Positions 33,216-45,245 of a stretch of 64,000 nt of DNA are shown piece after piece. Both the position numbers and the translations under genes were made by a program. Position 1 is the stretch's first letter; each line of letters begins with the position of its first letter. The notes under the pieces are model-generated. The model was not told where the DNA came from. It was given only the letters and a program-made list of their open reading frames with translations, and searched no databases. Origin of the DNA: Oryza sativa Japonica Group (lineage: Eukaryota > Streptophyta > Magnoliopsida > Poales > Poaceae); NCBI RefSeq assembly GCF_034140825.1, contig NC_089039.1:29214501-29278500 (forward strand). The letters run 5' to 3'.

Positions 33216-35574
33216 CGGAGTTGAGGGAGGTCGGCGGCGGCGGCGGTTACGCGGGATGGGGAGGGCCGAAGCTAGTAGGCCGTAATAAATGGACCATTGT
33301 ATGGCACGGCCTCATTTAGGCCCATTTATCTCGGACATCACGCCTACTGGCTGATTTATTTGTGAAGAATCTGAAACGAGTCATCATTTGCCTTTACAGC
33401 TGATAAACAGTAAAAAAAAATGAAGATAAAAATAATTTATCTAAAATTTATATATACGCATTGTTATGATTTAAAGGCCAATATCGGGAATTAAACAAGT
33501 GAAAACCCCTTAAAAATTAACCGTAACCTTATGTTTCAAAATTGAAAATTTCGGTTGCGGACTTGCGGTTGAAAAGTCAAAAGGCAAATGTGGTGGTTAT
33601 ATTAAGTCAAAGCCTGACGCCTTTAATAATGGAAGCGTATCGATCCATTGACCGGAGCAGTGTTTGACAAGAACGACACTACAGTGTCACGAACTCAGTT
33701 GAAGCCATGCGCATGTCAAGTGACGATAGTACTCGCACTCTCGATCGGCCCTGTTCCGATCAGAAACCGACGTCCCCAACCCAAAGTGAGAAAAACACAA
33801 ACCATGTATAAAAATCTCTCGCGAATATAAATCGGCAGCGGCCTGGGACGACGCGTCGTTGCTAGACGTTTTCAAAATCGATTAAAGCCAAATTTTATCG
33901 CAAAATAGCCGCCGTGCGAGTCGGGCAAAATCCAAGTTGCACGCGCGTACAGACAGACACGGCACGCACATCTCACTCGAGCTAGCAGCGACCCGTCGCA
34001 AGTCTCTCTCTCGGTCGGTCCCAAATCTTAGCCAAACTGATGAGAAGGAACGCGACGGCGCCATCCTATATATGCTACGCTCCGATTCGCTCATTGGTGT
34101 CACGCGTGTTGCATCTGTACGTATCACCGCGATTTTTTTTAGCTCGCGGGTTGACCCGATCTTGCGTTCACAAAAGCCGGCGTGCCAAAACTGACCTTTA
34201 GAGCGAACTAACCATCGGCATCCCATCCACAGTAACTTCGCTGTATCCCCATTCGCTGTCAAAATTCAATTCACTGTCTTTTCCTATAAACAAACAGTGC
34301 GTCAAAAACTCAAACTGGAAACTGTTTCCTTTAATTTGACTCTGCAGCTAGCAAAGCCCGGTTGCTTGTGTCTCTCGTGTAGTACTACAAAAAAAAACTT
34401 TTTTTTACAGGCGCGTGTCGGCATGCAGATACGGTGGGTAAGCCGGTAAAGGGAAAGAGTTGCCAAAACGGCAGAGGAGGATCGATCGTATCGGCGACGA
34501 GATCCTCCGTCTACGCGTCGGATCGATCGCACGATGGGTGCGTGCATGCATCGCCAAAATCCCCCCGAATCGACAGCTCGAGGCGCCCCAACCCAACCCA
34601 ACTCCCACCACCACGCGGACACGCACACGCACGCGCGTTCGCCTGTAGCAAGCAACCACGCGCCGACGCATGCAGCGCACGGAAGAGCCAAAGCCGAGAG
34701 CGCACCACTACTACCTCCCATCGCTGCGGGTTCCCAGCCACTTTTGGAACTCCTCCTCCATAATACTAAAAAAAAATTGGCCAATAACCAAGTCGCAAAG
34801 ATTCCGATCGAGACAGGGACATGTCTCACAAGGGTATATGCTAGTATCTTTATTTATTAAAAAAAGCTTACGATAGGATCGATCGACGTTGTTTACTTGT
34901 TTGCACCTTATTACGGTTCTGCGCGCTCTCTCTCTCGTTTGACATTAACGGAAGTCAATCCAATAACAAATGGGATAATCGAGCTTGATGTCAATGTTGA
35001 CATTTTTGCGCTTGTTAAAAAACTCACCAGCGTATGGCATAATTCCAGGTTTATTCCGTACTTCATGTAGCTGCGCCAGGTGTGCCAGATGGTTTCTCTG
35101 TTCCTCACCACAGCTCGGTTTTGCACATCCGGTTTTCTCTCTCTCTCTCTCTCCTTTGACATTTGGATGAAAGTCAGATAAAGAACAATAAGAAAGTGGT
35201 GGCCAGTGGCAAGCGCACACACCCCGGCCTCATAAACATGTCAGGCGCCCGCCTACTAATACTAAATACAACACGTGAAAACGGGATAAAATTAGGCTTA
35301 GAAAGCTTAAGACTGCTGGTTACGTGCAGATCCTGACGCGATCTACCTAGCATTCTCGCTAGCTTGGTTATCCTCAACGGCCAGTGCATGCACTACTGAT
35401 CGATCCATCCATCGTCCGTCGATCAATCGCCGCCGCTTTTCGTGCCCACCACTTGCGCACAAAAAAGCGCCGTTGTGTTTGACTTTCTAGCTGGCTAGGC
35501 TACGACTTCCCTTCATCTCGCCGCTATAAGTATCCCGCTGCTCGTCGCAAAGTCAACCCCCTCCTCCTCTTCTC
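33216..35574. other. Divergent intergenic region between the PPR and WRKY genes
   Basis: No supportable gene. It contains AT-rich stretches and two CT microsatellites (about 34925-34936 and 35137-35153, each followed by a TTTGACATT segment). The last 150 bases are the WRKY promoter. Open frames at 34.3-34.9 kb on both strands look like chance frames. Confidence 0.6.
35479..35556 (+). promoter_or_regulatory. WRKY gene core promoter: TATA box and two W-boxes
   Basis: TATAAG at 35525-35530 would place the start of transcription near 35555. W-box cores TTGACT (35479-35484) and AGTCAA (35551-35556, reverse orientation) flank it, consistent with auto- or cross-regulation by WRKY factors, which is common for this family. 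The assignment is by motif only. Confidence 0.5.
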
Positions 35575-36795
35575 ATGACCATCACACACGCTAGCTCTCT
35601 TTCTCGCTTTCACCCGCTCCTCAAGAAGCTGATCATGGAGTACTCCAACGATTGGGATCTCCAGGCACTGGTCAGGAGCTGTGGCACGGCCGTCGCCGAC
35701 TCGGAGCCGGAGCCGCCGGCGGCGCCGTCGACGACGCGGCGGGCTGAAGCCGAAACCGTCTTCGTTGGCCGTGCTGGTGGGGTGCCGGAGTTCGTTGGGC
35801 AACCGGTGAGGTCGTCGGCGGCATCGTTTTACGACTTGGAGTACTTGGACCTGTACCACGAGCGGCCTCGGGCGCCGTTCTTGGTGACGGCGCCGTCGAC
35901 GAGCCGCGAGCGTGGGGAGGGCGGCGAGCATGAGGTGCTCATCTCCTTCCCGGCGATTGCCTCGACGTCCGGGCAGGGTAGGAAGCAGCCTGGCCGGAAA
36001 CCGGGCGTTCGTACTGCCAGGCCCAAAAGAAGGTACAAATATATATACACAGCCCATGCTGCACTGAGAAAAATGAATATATTTCATTGTTTATTTGATG
36101 AGATTATTAGCACTAACAGCTGTGGTTAATTTACATGCTCGATCGATGCAGCAAGAAGAGCCAGCTGAAGAAAGTGGTGTGCGAGGTGCCGGTTGCCGAC
36201 GGCGGCGTCTCCACCGACCTTTGGGCATGGCGCAAGTATGGCCAGAAACCTATCAAGGGCTCGCCGTATCCTCGGTAATTAACTAGCTAGTCGCATTACC
36301 AGCAGTGCCACTGCCAATTGCCATTAGCGTTTGAGTTCAGTTGATTGATTGCATCGTGTATATGCATGCGTGTTCCTCTTGAACAGGGGATACTACAAGT
36401 GCAGTAGCCTCAAGGCGTGCATGGCGAGGAAGATGGTGGAGCGGTCGCCGGAGAAGCCCGGGGTGCTGGTCATCACCTACATCGCCGAGCACTGCCACGC
36501 CGTGCCCACGCAGCTCAACTCGCTGGCCGGCACCACGCGCAACAACAAGCCGGCGTCCCCTGACCAGCAGCAGCAGCAGCAGCCGTCTCCCGGCGGCGCG
36601 TCGACGGACGAGGCGGCGGCGGCGGCGGCCAAGACGGAGGACAGCGCCGACACTACGTGCTCCATGGCGGACGACGAGAACGACCTCTGGGCGCCGGTGG
36701 AGATGGATATGAACGATTTCTTTGGCCCCTTCGACGATGATCTCGACCACTTTTTGGATGACGACGCCGTTCTTGGACGCCGGCTGTCGCTCTAG
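35575..36795 (+). CDS. Group IIe WRKY transcription factor
   Basis: Three exons (35575-36032, 36152-36274, 36387-36795) join in phase to 329 aa. The single WRKY domain reads [20 protein letters not shown], then GYYKCSS, with a zinc ligand set C-x5-C ... H-x-H (CSSLKAC, EHCH). The intron interrupts the PR|GYYKC site typical of groups IId/IIe. '[18 protein letters not shown]' and a basic stretch before the domain ([20 protein letters not shown]) indicate group IIe. The C-terminus has poly-Gln, poly-Ala and an acidic tail ([20 protein letters not shown]), a likely activation region. A second in-frame ATG at 35635 ([16 protein letters not shown]) has a stronger context and matches the usual IIe N-terminus (DDWDLxAVVR), so the 309-aa form may be the main product. 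It binds W-box DNA in the nucleus. Confidence 0.93.
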
Positions 36796-37515
<720 letters not shown>

Positions 37516-38871
37516 TGTTATAAAACCGGCCCCAAAATCACATCGAAAACCAAACGCGAAAGAAAACGTATCCAAACATGATGACGATACAGAGGCACGA
37601 TATTTGATAACGGAGTTCAACCGAGGCCTACATCTTCGGGGCACTGATTACGGGCCGCCGGCAGCCGCTCCCTCTCGCTATGCTAAGTCGTCATGCGGTT
37701 TCAATAGGCACGCCCCTCTATTTATGAGAGATCTTAGGAGTTCAACCGAGGCCTACATCTCCGGGGCACTGATTACGGGCCACCGGTAGTTGCTCCCTCT
37801 TGCTATGCTAAGTCGTCATGCGGTTTCAATAGGCATGCCCCTCTATTTATGAGAGATCCTAGGAGTTCAACCGAGGCCTACATCTCCGGGGCACTGATTA
37901 CGGGCCGCCAGCAACCGCTCCCTCTCGATATGCTAAGTCGTCATGCGGTTACAACAGGCACGCCCCTCTATTTACGAGAGATCCTAGGACAGAGTCCGAC
38001 TCTTACTCTAGTCCTACACCTAGTACAACTCCAAGTCCTAAACTGTAACCGACTACGTACACATATTCGACACAAACTCTAACAACTTGTTAGAGTGCGC
38101 AGCCCAGCCCACAACCGTGGGCCACCCATGTCACATTGGACCTGCTCCACCACAGGCCTAACCGAAACCACAACTTTAGGTCCTGGGCCTACACAACCCA
38201 AAAGACTAGTCTGATGGGTGAGGACCGCCCCCACCTTTTAAGTCGTGCTCCCCTATCATCAATTACCGATGTAGAACTAAACCCAACAATCTCCCCCGGG
38301 CCCGACAATCTTCCCCGTCACATCAACCCATGTGATCCCGATGATTTGTTACCTGGCCTCAGGCCCAACAATCTCCCCCGTCACATCAACCCATGTGACC
38401 CCGAAAACTTGTTACCGGGCCCTCTCCACCATGTGACCCATGGAAATTGTTCCGGGTTCCAAATCTTGGGCTCTGATACCACTTGTTATAAAACCGGCCC
38501 CAAAATCACATCGGAAACCAAACGCGGAAGAAAACGCCATAGGAGATCCAAACATGATGACGACAGCGAGGCACGATATTTGATAACGGAGTTCAGCCGA
38601 GGCCTACATCTCCGGGGCACTGATTACGGGCGCTCCTCCCCGATCCAGCATATTACAGCGTATCAGAGTTACAACGGCTCACGACCGGTGGCCGCCGGCA
38701 GCCGCTCCCTCTCGCTATGCTAAGTCGTCATGCGGTTACAACAGGCACATCCCTCTATTTATGAGAGATCCTAGGATAGAGTCCGACTCTTACTCTAGTC
38801 CTACACATAGTACAACTCCAAGTCCTAAACTGTAACCAACTACGTACACAGATTCGACACAAAATCTAACA
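37516..38871 (-). mobile_element. TRIM-like short LTR retroelement (fossil)
   Basis: Two related direct terminal repeats, 37516-38084 and 38484-38871, begin TGTTATAAAACCGG and end ...CTAACA on the plus strand. Between them lie 399 bases without coding capacity. Next to the second repeat, read on the minus strand, is TGGTATCAGAGC, the usual primer binding site complementary to initiator tRNA-Met, so the element runs on the minus strand. The 5-base duplication ttact flanks it exactly (37511-37515, 38872-38876). The small size and empty interior fit a TRIM element that depended on another element's proteins. The repeats differ clearly in sequence and length, so it is not recent. Confidence 0.85.
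37613..37987. repeat. Three tandem copies of a 125-bp unit inside one LTR
   Basis: Units starting gagttcaaccgaggcctac at 37613, 37738 and 37863 (period 125) end in gagagatcctagg-like sequence. The other LTR has one longer unit (about 38589-38775). This accounts for much of the length difference between the two LTRs. Confidence 0.85.
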
Positions 38872-40587
38872 TTACTCATACGACAAGGTTGTGCAGTTAC
38901 GTGCAACGTCCAATAAACAGGGAGTGAAACACTCAAATACAGCGAAGTGAATCGACATATGCAATGGATCGCAAAAAAAATGCCATAAATCTCCAATAAT
39001 GACGTACCAGTTTAGATATGCTTTCTTCCTCTGGTCCGGTGCGCATGGTTAGTCTAGGCATCCATGGTTATGGGTGCATCTTGGGGGATCGGATGGCTGA
39101 TATACACAGTTCAATTCCCAACAATGAAAACCGGCGCGGCTTGTGGGACGGTGGGACAGTTCAATTTCCTTTGGCGGAGCTAGAGCGAAACAGAGGGTGA
39201 TGCTACTTGTTTAATTTATTCTACTTTAAATCAAGTTTAAGCTGATACGGGTGTCTAAGTTTGTATTGAGGGGGGTACATATATGGTGAAAATAGATAAC
39301 GTATAGCTAAAAAATTTTCTTGACCGGGTTCCAGGCACATATACTAGCTCCGCCCCTCCTTTCACGGCAGGCTGGAAGCTCAGAAAAAGGAAAAATCTGC
39401 CAAGGCATCTGCATGGGCCAAGCAAGGTATGGAGGCTGGGCTATAGGAATAAGTCTATTTGCCTCCGTCAACTTATGTTAAATCGCATCCCTCAAACGCA
39501 AAACCGGGTATAATATGTTCCTCCACTTGCGGCCCAGCCAGCAAGATCCTCCCCCGCGTGCGGCCGTCGGCCGGCGAGGTCGAGGTCCTGCCCCGTGCGT
39601 GGTGCGGCCGGCCGGCATGGTCCTCCCCCACGCACGGCCGGCGGAGGGCAAGTTCCAACCCTGCGCATGGCGCGGCTGGCCGGCGAGATCCTCCCTACAC
39701 ATGGCATGGCCGGCGGCGTCCTCTATGCTAATGGAAGATGAGAGATGAGGTGGAGGCCTGCTGGCAAGCGGGTCCTACCTATGACTCAGTGAGTCAACTG
39801 CCATGCCAAACGAAACCACCTACGAAAGTATGAAACCGCTCGGGGAATCTATTTGCAATGGTTATATCCCCTTTTTCAGTTGAGGGATGTCATTCAACTA
39901 GGGACATGAGTTGAGGGACGTATAACAGACTTATTCCCTGGGCTATATGACCAGCTAGGGCCCTGGGCTTGGCCCATGTACCAAGCTCCGTGCTGCTTAT
40001 CGGAAAGAGCCAACTCATCTCGTCAGCGCGTCCTGTTCTTCGTGTTGGAACCAAGTCACCAACCAACGGCGGCGTAACGTTGCGACTTGCAATCGATTGG
40101 CCGATGCATTCTGACTTCCTGAGCTAGCCAAATGCAACCGCTAACATGTAGACGCAAACAGTTCTTAATAGTGGTGTGTTTTCGCTGAATAAATCGTGCC
40201 AATGCGCTACAATTGAGTCATTTTGATCGCGAGACGGGTGCACTCACGAATTAAAATGCATCGCCTACATGATTAAGGTAGGATAGGGACACGACATAAC
40301 CTGGCACAAAACGGGTACCATTTTCCCCAACGTTCACTGAACAATTCGGCCATGCCAATCACAAGCAATCCCACATAGCACATAAACAAGCAAAAGTTCA
40401 GTTCTCTAGCTTATTATTGCAACCATTAGGAATAGAGGTAATTTTTCAGCCGCTCATACAGCCATGCTATACTATGCAGGGCAAGAAGAACACAGGTGCA
40501 GAGCAGCTGCCATTATTCGCGAGACACATCACACATACAGAGAGTTCGATCGATCGGAGTTGGTTGATGAGATTAGAGATAAGATAA
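38872..40587. other. Intergenic region between the LTR element and LEA14
   Basis: No gene supported. It includes the small Mutator-type element at 39446-39937 and otherwise unremarkable sequence. 40.45-40.59 kb is probably the 3' UTR of the LEA14-type gene. Confidence 0.65.
39446..39937. mobile_element. Small Mutator-type MITE, 492 bp, with 10-bp target duplication
   Basis: The ends ggaataagtctatttgcctc and tataacagacttattcc are inverted repeats. The direct repeat ctgggctata stands outside both ends (39436-39445 and 39938-39947), perfect over 10 bases. The GC-rich interior (39.52-39.72 kb) repeats ggccggcggcg-like motifs and has open frames of no recognisable meaning. Terminal motifs link it to the elements at 3888 and 26884. 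Confidence 0.85.
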
Positions 40588-41155
40588 TTAGAACATGTCC
40601 TTGAGTGTGGGGAGCTTCATCTCGCCGCTGGTGGAGAGCGGGATGGTGAAGTTGCCGACGATGGGGAGGTCGATGGTGAGGCCGACGTCGAGCTGGTAGT
40701 CGATGTCCCAGTCCCGGCCCACGTCCTTCACCAGCGAGATGAGGAAGTCGTAGGGGATCTTGGCCGGTATCTCCAGCTTCGTCGTGTCGCTCGCCGCGAT
40801 CCACCCCGGATCGGGCATCGTGCCGGACGCCACAACGCTGATGATGACCAATCAATCCAAATCGACCAATACACAATTAGCACAATTCGATCGAGCGTGA
40901 GATGGATGGATCATCGATCGGACAAGCAAAAGCTAGCTGTGACACGTACTTGCCGGCGCACTTGAGGGTGTAGGTGAGCTCGCAGATGGGGAGGCGGTGG
41001 TCGTAGGGGTTGGAGACGTTGACGTTGCTGTGCACGGTGATGCACTCGCGGCTCATCCCCTTGAACGACAAGCTGTCCAGCGACGCCTCCGGCTTTGGGA
41101 TGTGCGCGATCTTCTCCGCCACGAACCCTTTCGCCTTGTCCATCAAGCTCGACAT
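40588..41155 (-). CDS. LEA14: LEA14-type late embryogenesis abundant protein (LEA_2 domain)
   Basis: Two exons (41155-40950 and 40837-40588) join in phase to 151 aa, the usual length of LEA14/desiccation-related proteins. The protein starts MSSLMDKAKGFVAEKIAHIP and carries the LEA_2 fold: ITVHSNVNVSNPYDHRLPIC, then SGTMPDPGWIAASDTTKLEI, then YDFLISLVKDVGRDWDIDYQ, ending GEMKLPTLKDMF. It is a cytosolic globular 'atypical' LEA protein, usually induced by drought, salt and ABA. The intron falls after CAG (GGCAA|GT), the common site. Upstream, a G-box/ABRE (CACGTG, 41312-41317) and a TATA-like actatatcat on the minus strand near 41240 fit stress-responsive control. It is transcribed away from a second LEA_2 gene at 42306. 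Confidence 0.93.
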
Positions 41156-42305
41156 GGCCGACGCACGCTGGAGTGAAATTATCTTGGATCGAGAGGAGCA
41201 GGAGGCCGTGGACTCTCGGGGGGAAAGCAAGCAGATGATGATATAGTAGCGGGTAAGATCAGGAGGAGGAAAGCGCGGTGCCGATCGATACGGGGGCGCG
41301 TCGTGGGCGCCCACGTGCAGTGGCTCGGCCGCGTGGAATCCGAGTGGATTTTTGCGCTTTTGGTACGTGAAACCTCGCGATTTCGCGTGGCCGCCTGAGC
41401 TGTAGTTTTGTTGATAGGCAAGTTTACGCTGAACTTTTGGGTTGCGTGGGGGCGCGGCGTAAATCTGCGTGGCTGCAAGGGGAATTTGATAACTGCAAAG
41501 GGGAGAAGCTTCGGCGCGGGGCCAAAACGGCACCACGTCCCGAAACGGACGGTGCTGAGTCGGCGGAGAGATCCTCCCTCCTTATCAGTTGCCTGCACCG
41601 AATCGCTCACTGATCGGCGATCCCATCTCTGCACTACGCCGCAGACGAACTGACGTGGTCGTATAAAACTGTGCGAGATGCTACTACAACTACTACCAGT
41701 ACTAGTACTATTATTATTAGATCTGGAAAAGCTCGTTTCGTGTAAAATGTGTTAGTACTTTGTGCTGGAAGTTGGATCCAACCGCTTTTCTACCACTCTA
41801 GAAAAGTCAACGGCGATAAGAGGAGCGAAGCGATCGATGGCATGTGATATGATGACCGCGACACTAGTGGTTCCGTGATGTTGGGCTTCGCGATGCCATG
41901 TCCTGCCGACGGCCCCGCATACTCGACAGACGTTACATTTCAGCCCAGTAACTAGAGGAACTCCTAAAAAGGCTCAGCCCGTAAGCGACTAGAAAACGAG
42001 CCTGGCCCATACCATACGCGTTTAACGTCAGGCCGTGGCCGTTGGCAGTTACATCGCGGGAGGCGTCTGTCCGTGTCACGCACTGACCGAATTTAAGCCC
42101 GACGTTCCCAAACAGCGACCCCGAACTCCCCAACTACCAAACCAAACTGTTGCATTTGCCGCTGCGACACGGACCCCGCCTTAATAACTCTTCCCCCCCA
42201 ACGCCTAACCCCCTTTTGGCTTTGCATTCCGCAAGGCCCCGCAAATTGCAAAATGCTGCCGACTCGGCCAACGCCACGCCCACACACCACAAACACGATC
42301 GATTC
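41156..42305. promoter_or_regulatory. Shared divergent promoter region of two LEA_2 genes
   Basis: 1150 bases separate the two start codons. Motifs seen are CACGTG at 41312-41317 (G-box/ABRE core), a TATA-like element for the minus-strand gene near 41240, TGACGTGG at 41651-41658 and tataaaa at 41662-41668. Regulation by ABA or stress is inferred from these motifs and the LEA14 family only. Confidence 0.5.
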
Positions 42306-43049
42306 ATGGCGGAACCCGAGCCCAAGAAACCCAAAGCCAAAGATCATGTCGACCTCGTCTTTGACGCCGCCAAGGTGAAGGCCAAGGCCAAGGCCAAAGC
42401 CATCGACGGCGATGCTGACGTCGAGATCGCTAAGCCGGCGGAGCAGCACGGCCACGGCAGCCGGCTGCTGCGGCGCGCGTGCTGCGCCCTGGGCGTGGTC
42501 GCCGCGGTGGCCGCCGTGGCGATGCTGGTCCTGTCGCTCACCGTGCTCAAGGTGAGGGATCCCACCCTGTCCATGGACTCCGTCACGGTGGAGCGCTTCC
42601 ATGTGGGGTTCGGCACGGAGGCCTCCCGGCCGCTGCGGATCAACGTGACGCTCGTCGCGGGCATCGTGATCAAGAACCCCAACTACGAGTCCATGAGGTT
42701 CGGCACGAGCACCACGGAGTTCTACGTCGACGGCGTGCCGGAGTACGTCGGGCTGGGGAGCGCGCCGCCGGGGGAGGTGGCGGCGCGGGGCACGAGCCGG
42801 GTGCGGGTCGGCATGGACGTGTTCGTCGACAGGGTGGGCGCGGCCGTGGTCGGGGAGGTGCTGTTCGGCCGCGGCGAGGTGCGGCTGGCGAGCCACACCG
42901 CCGTGGACGGCAGGGTGAGCGTGCTGGGCGGCCTGTACGGGCGGCGCGCGGTGCGCGTGGCGATGAGGTGCCGCGTCGTGCTGCGCGTCTCGGCCGCGGT
43001 CGTCGTGGCCGGCTCGCCGTCGTGCGTCGCGGACTTCAGCAGCCACTGA
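42306..43049 (+). CDS. Membrane-anchored LEA_2 (NDR1/HIN1-like) family protein
   Basis: Intronless and GC-rich, 247 aa. A lysine/alanine-rich cytosolic N-terminus (PKKPKAKD, KVKAKAKAKA) is followed by a basic stop-transfer patch RLLRRACC and one transmembrane span (about residues 59-81, ALGVVAAVAAVAMLVLSLTV). Then comes an extracytoplasmic LEA_2 domain (about 85-245) with the conserved VTLVAGIVIKNPNYESMRFG segment, then TSTTEFYVDGVPEYVG. This is the layout of plant LEA hydroxyproline-rich/NHL proteins, which sit in the plasma membrane and are linked to defence and stress. Two cysteines near the C-terminus (MRCRVV, PSCVADFS) may pair. The frame is open upstream of 42306, but no earlier ATG is present. 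Confidence 0.9.
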   Translation: MAEPEPKKPKAKDHVDLVFDAAKVKAKAKAKAIDGDADVEIAKPAEQHGHGSRLLRRACCALGVVAAVAAVAMLVLSLTVLKVRDPTLSMDSVTVERFHVGFGTEASRPLRINVTLVAGIVIKNPNYESMRFGTSTTEFYVDGVPEYVGLGSAPPGEVAARGTSRVRVGMDVFVDRVGAAVVGEVLFGRGEVRLASHTAVDGRVSVLGGLYGRRAVRVAMRCRVVLRVSAAVVVAGSPSCVADFSSH

Positions 43050-43531
43050 TCTCGCAACGGTGCAAGGCGCGACGCGATCGAGAGCGATCCGCCATAGTTT
43101 TCAAGTTTTTCTTTACCTTACTGGAGACGAACGGATCGGACTAGTGAACCGTTCGCTAATTACTCTCCTCTCTAGTCTCTCCCTTGTCAAATTATTTCTG
43201 TTGATCATATCTTCTTTTTGTTTAATTACTTTCGTTTTGTACCATAAGATGTACCACGTTCATCCTAACTTTGAAAGCTGAGTAAAGTACGCCGAGATTT
43301 TTCGTACAAAACGTGTGCAACTAAGTTTTGCTTACTTGTGATCAAGCTATTGATTGTTCATGGATCACGCAATGCTATGAATCTTTGCTGGCAACTAGCA
43401 GGCCATGTAGAATTAGCCAGTAGCATTGACTCCCGTCACAAATCTACAATTGCAGTAGGTTGCAGGTACTACGTACCACAATGTCTTGCACGCTTGTTGA
43501 GACGAATGTTCCCCTTTCTTGTCCTACTGGA

Positions 43532-43722
43532 TAGGGAAAAAAATATTTACCTCCTCAACTATAGTTCATGTATGATTTTCATCTATGAACTGGAAAACCG
43601 GACATGAAGGAGGTAATTGACCCAGTTTTAATAGTTGAAGGAAATTTTATATCCATTATTTTAGTTGAGGATACAACTAAAATACTGGATATAGTTGAGG
43701 GATATCATATAGACTTTTCCCT
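43532..43722. mobile_element. Small Mutator-type MITE
   Basis: The ends gggaaaaaaatatttacctc and gatatcatatagacttttccc are imperfect inverted repeats carrying the 'cctcaactata' / 'tatagttgaggg' motif of the other Mutator-type MITEs here. No clear target duplication. Confidence 0.55.
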
Positions 43723-43792
43723 ACTATACTATACGTTTTTGCGTATCCTGAATTTCCTGATCTACAAAGACTGGGCCATCAAACAAGCCTAT

Positions 43793-44014
43793 GGCCCTGT
43801 TTAGGGGAGCTTGTCCCAGCTGTAGCTTTCCCCAAAAGCTGCTTCTGCTAGAAGTTGCCCTAAACAGTCCACAGCTTCTGAGAATCTGTAGTTACAAATT
43901 CTGAAAAATAAACTAAGAAGCTGGAGAAGCTGAGTTTCAGAGTTTTTACAGATTCTCAGAAGCTGGCTACTAAACAGCTGCTTCTCAGAATCTAAAGCTC
44001 CCCCAAACAGGCCC
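43793..44014. mobile_element. MITE with ggccctgttta ends
   Basis: Inverted ends ggccctgtttaggggagct and agctcccccaaacaggcc, with tat on both sides as a possible 3-base duplication. The interior is an imperfect palindrome repeating 'agaagctg' and 'cagattctcagaagctg'. Confidence 0.7.
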
Positions 44015-44497
44015 TATATAGCATGTGGCACCAAGGGAGAGCTGGTTAGCGGAAGCCCCAGCCCACCAACCCAAAATACCCCACCGAGCTCACTAGCTAA
44101 GCCGCCTCTCATAGGTTACTATTGTTGTGAAACAAATTCTTAGGAAATAAGTTTCTTGTAGGTCAATCCGAACCGTAGAGATAATATATATCTCCTCCTA
44201 AGACCCCTATATACATGGGACAGGGTGTGATATCTAAAATTGGCTCGTACTTTAGATGAGATCTATAATGAAGAAAGAGCTTCACTCTACATCTGTGTTC
44301 ATTGTCTACTTCTGCAATGTTCTTAAGGGCAAAGGGATGGGCACGGGTATTCTATATTATCTCATGCCTCTACTGCTGTGGGAGAGGGACAGAAAACGGA
44401 TCTAGTGATCTGCTAATAGATACGTTTATTTACAACTAGAAGTTACTAGTAGAAATTATAAGGAGACAGGCATATCTACTGGTGCTCAACATCTCGT

Positions 44498-44662
44498 CGA
44501 AATCCCAGGATGACTCAAAACGTGGCTCCTGAACCAGATAGATTTCAGGAGTAGCATAGTAGCAACACTCGCGTCCCAAAAGTTTGGCCGAAATCCCAAA
44601 AATGACTCAAAACGTGGTTGATGAACCAGATAGATTTCAGGAGTAGCATAGTGGCAACACTC
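44498..44662. repeat. Tandem duplication, period about 91 bp
   Basis: The segment 'gaaatccca...gatgactcaaaacgtgg...gaaccagatagatttcagg...caacact' occurs at about 44498-44570 and again at 44589-44662, with few differences. Confidence 0.8.
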
Positions 44663-44690
44663 TTGTGTAGACTATACTTAAGGGTGTGTT

Positions 44691-45028
44691 TAGTTTATGA
44701 AAAGAAAATTTTTAGGTGTCACATCGAACGTTTGACTGGATGTTGGAAAGGATTTTCAGACACGAATGAAAAAACTAATTTTATAACTCGCCTAAAAATC
44801 ACAAGACGAATTTATTAAGTCTAATTAATCCATCATTAGTACATGTGTGTTACTGTAGCACTTATAGCTAATCATGGACTAATTAGGCTAAAAGATTTGT
44901 CTCGCGATTTACATGCAAACTGTGCAATTAGTTTTTTTATCTATATTTAATAATATAATACTTATGCATGTGTCAAAGACTCGATGTTATGTTTTTGGAT
45001 AAAATTATTTTGGGAACTAAACAAGGCC
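44691..45028. mobile_element. Tourist-like MITE, 338 bp
   Basis: The ends agggtgtgtttagttt and gggaactaaacaaggcc, flanked by TTA (44688-44690, 45029-45031). The interior motifs 'aagtctaattaatccatcat' and 'tctcgcgatttacatgcaa' are typical of a high-copy rice family. Confidence 0.8.
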
Positions 45029-45084
45029 TTATTCTGAGTTTTGGTATAGTATCGGTGGAGTATACACGAACTTGCCGGAGCTTA

Positions 45085-45245
45085 GGGCCTGTTCACTTTG
45101 ATGTCATTTTCAACCTTACCAAATTTTGGTAAAGTTACTAAAAAAATGGCTACATTTAGTTTGCTACCAAATTTTGGTAACTATATAAGAAATCAAGTCA
45201 AAATTTTGGTAATGCCAAAATTTGTTAAGGTTTTTTTACAGGCCC
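45085..45245. mobile_element. Tourist-like MITE, 161 bp
   Basis: The ends gggcctgttcactttgat and ...caggccc with TTA on both sides (45082-45084, 45246-45248). Same family as 7855-8020. It inserted only 53 bases from the previous MITE. Confidence 0.85.

Noticed and set aside
34302-34829. 175-codon minus-strand frame upstream of the WRKY gene
   Set aside because: No domain, mixed composition and overlapping open frames on the other strand; treated as chance.
36339-36750. 137-codon minus-strand frame over the last WRKY exon
   Set aside because: Antisense shadow of the WRKY coding exon.
37613-37987. Regular repeats of about 125 bp resembling an array (CRISPR-like)
   Set aside because: The whole unit repeats with no unique spacers, and it lies inside an LTR of a plant retroelement.
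42093-43046. 317-codon minus-strand frame opposite the LEA_2 gene
   Set aside because: It is the antisense shadow of a GC-rich gene; its His/Arg-rich composition has no recognisable domain, while the plus strand has a clear LEA_2 protein.
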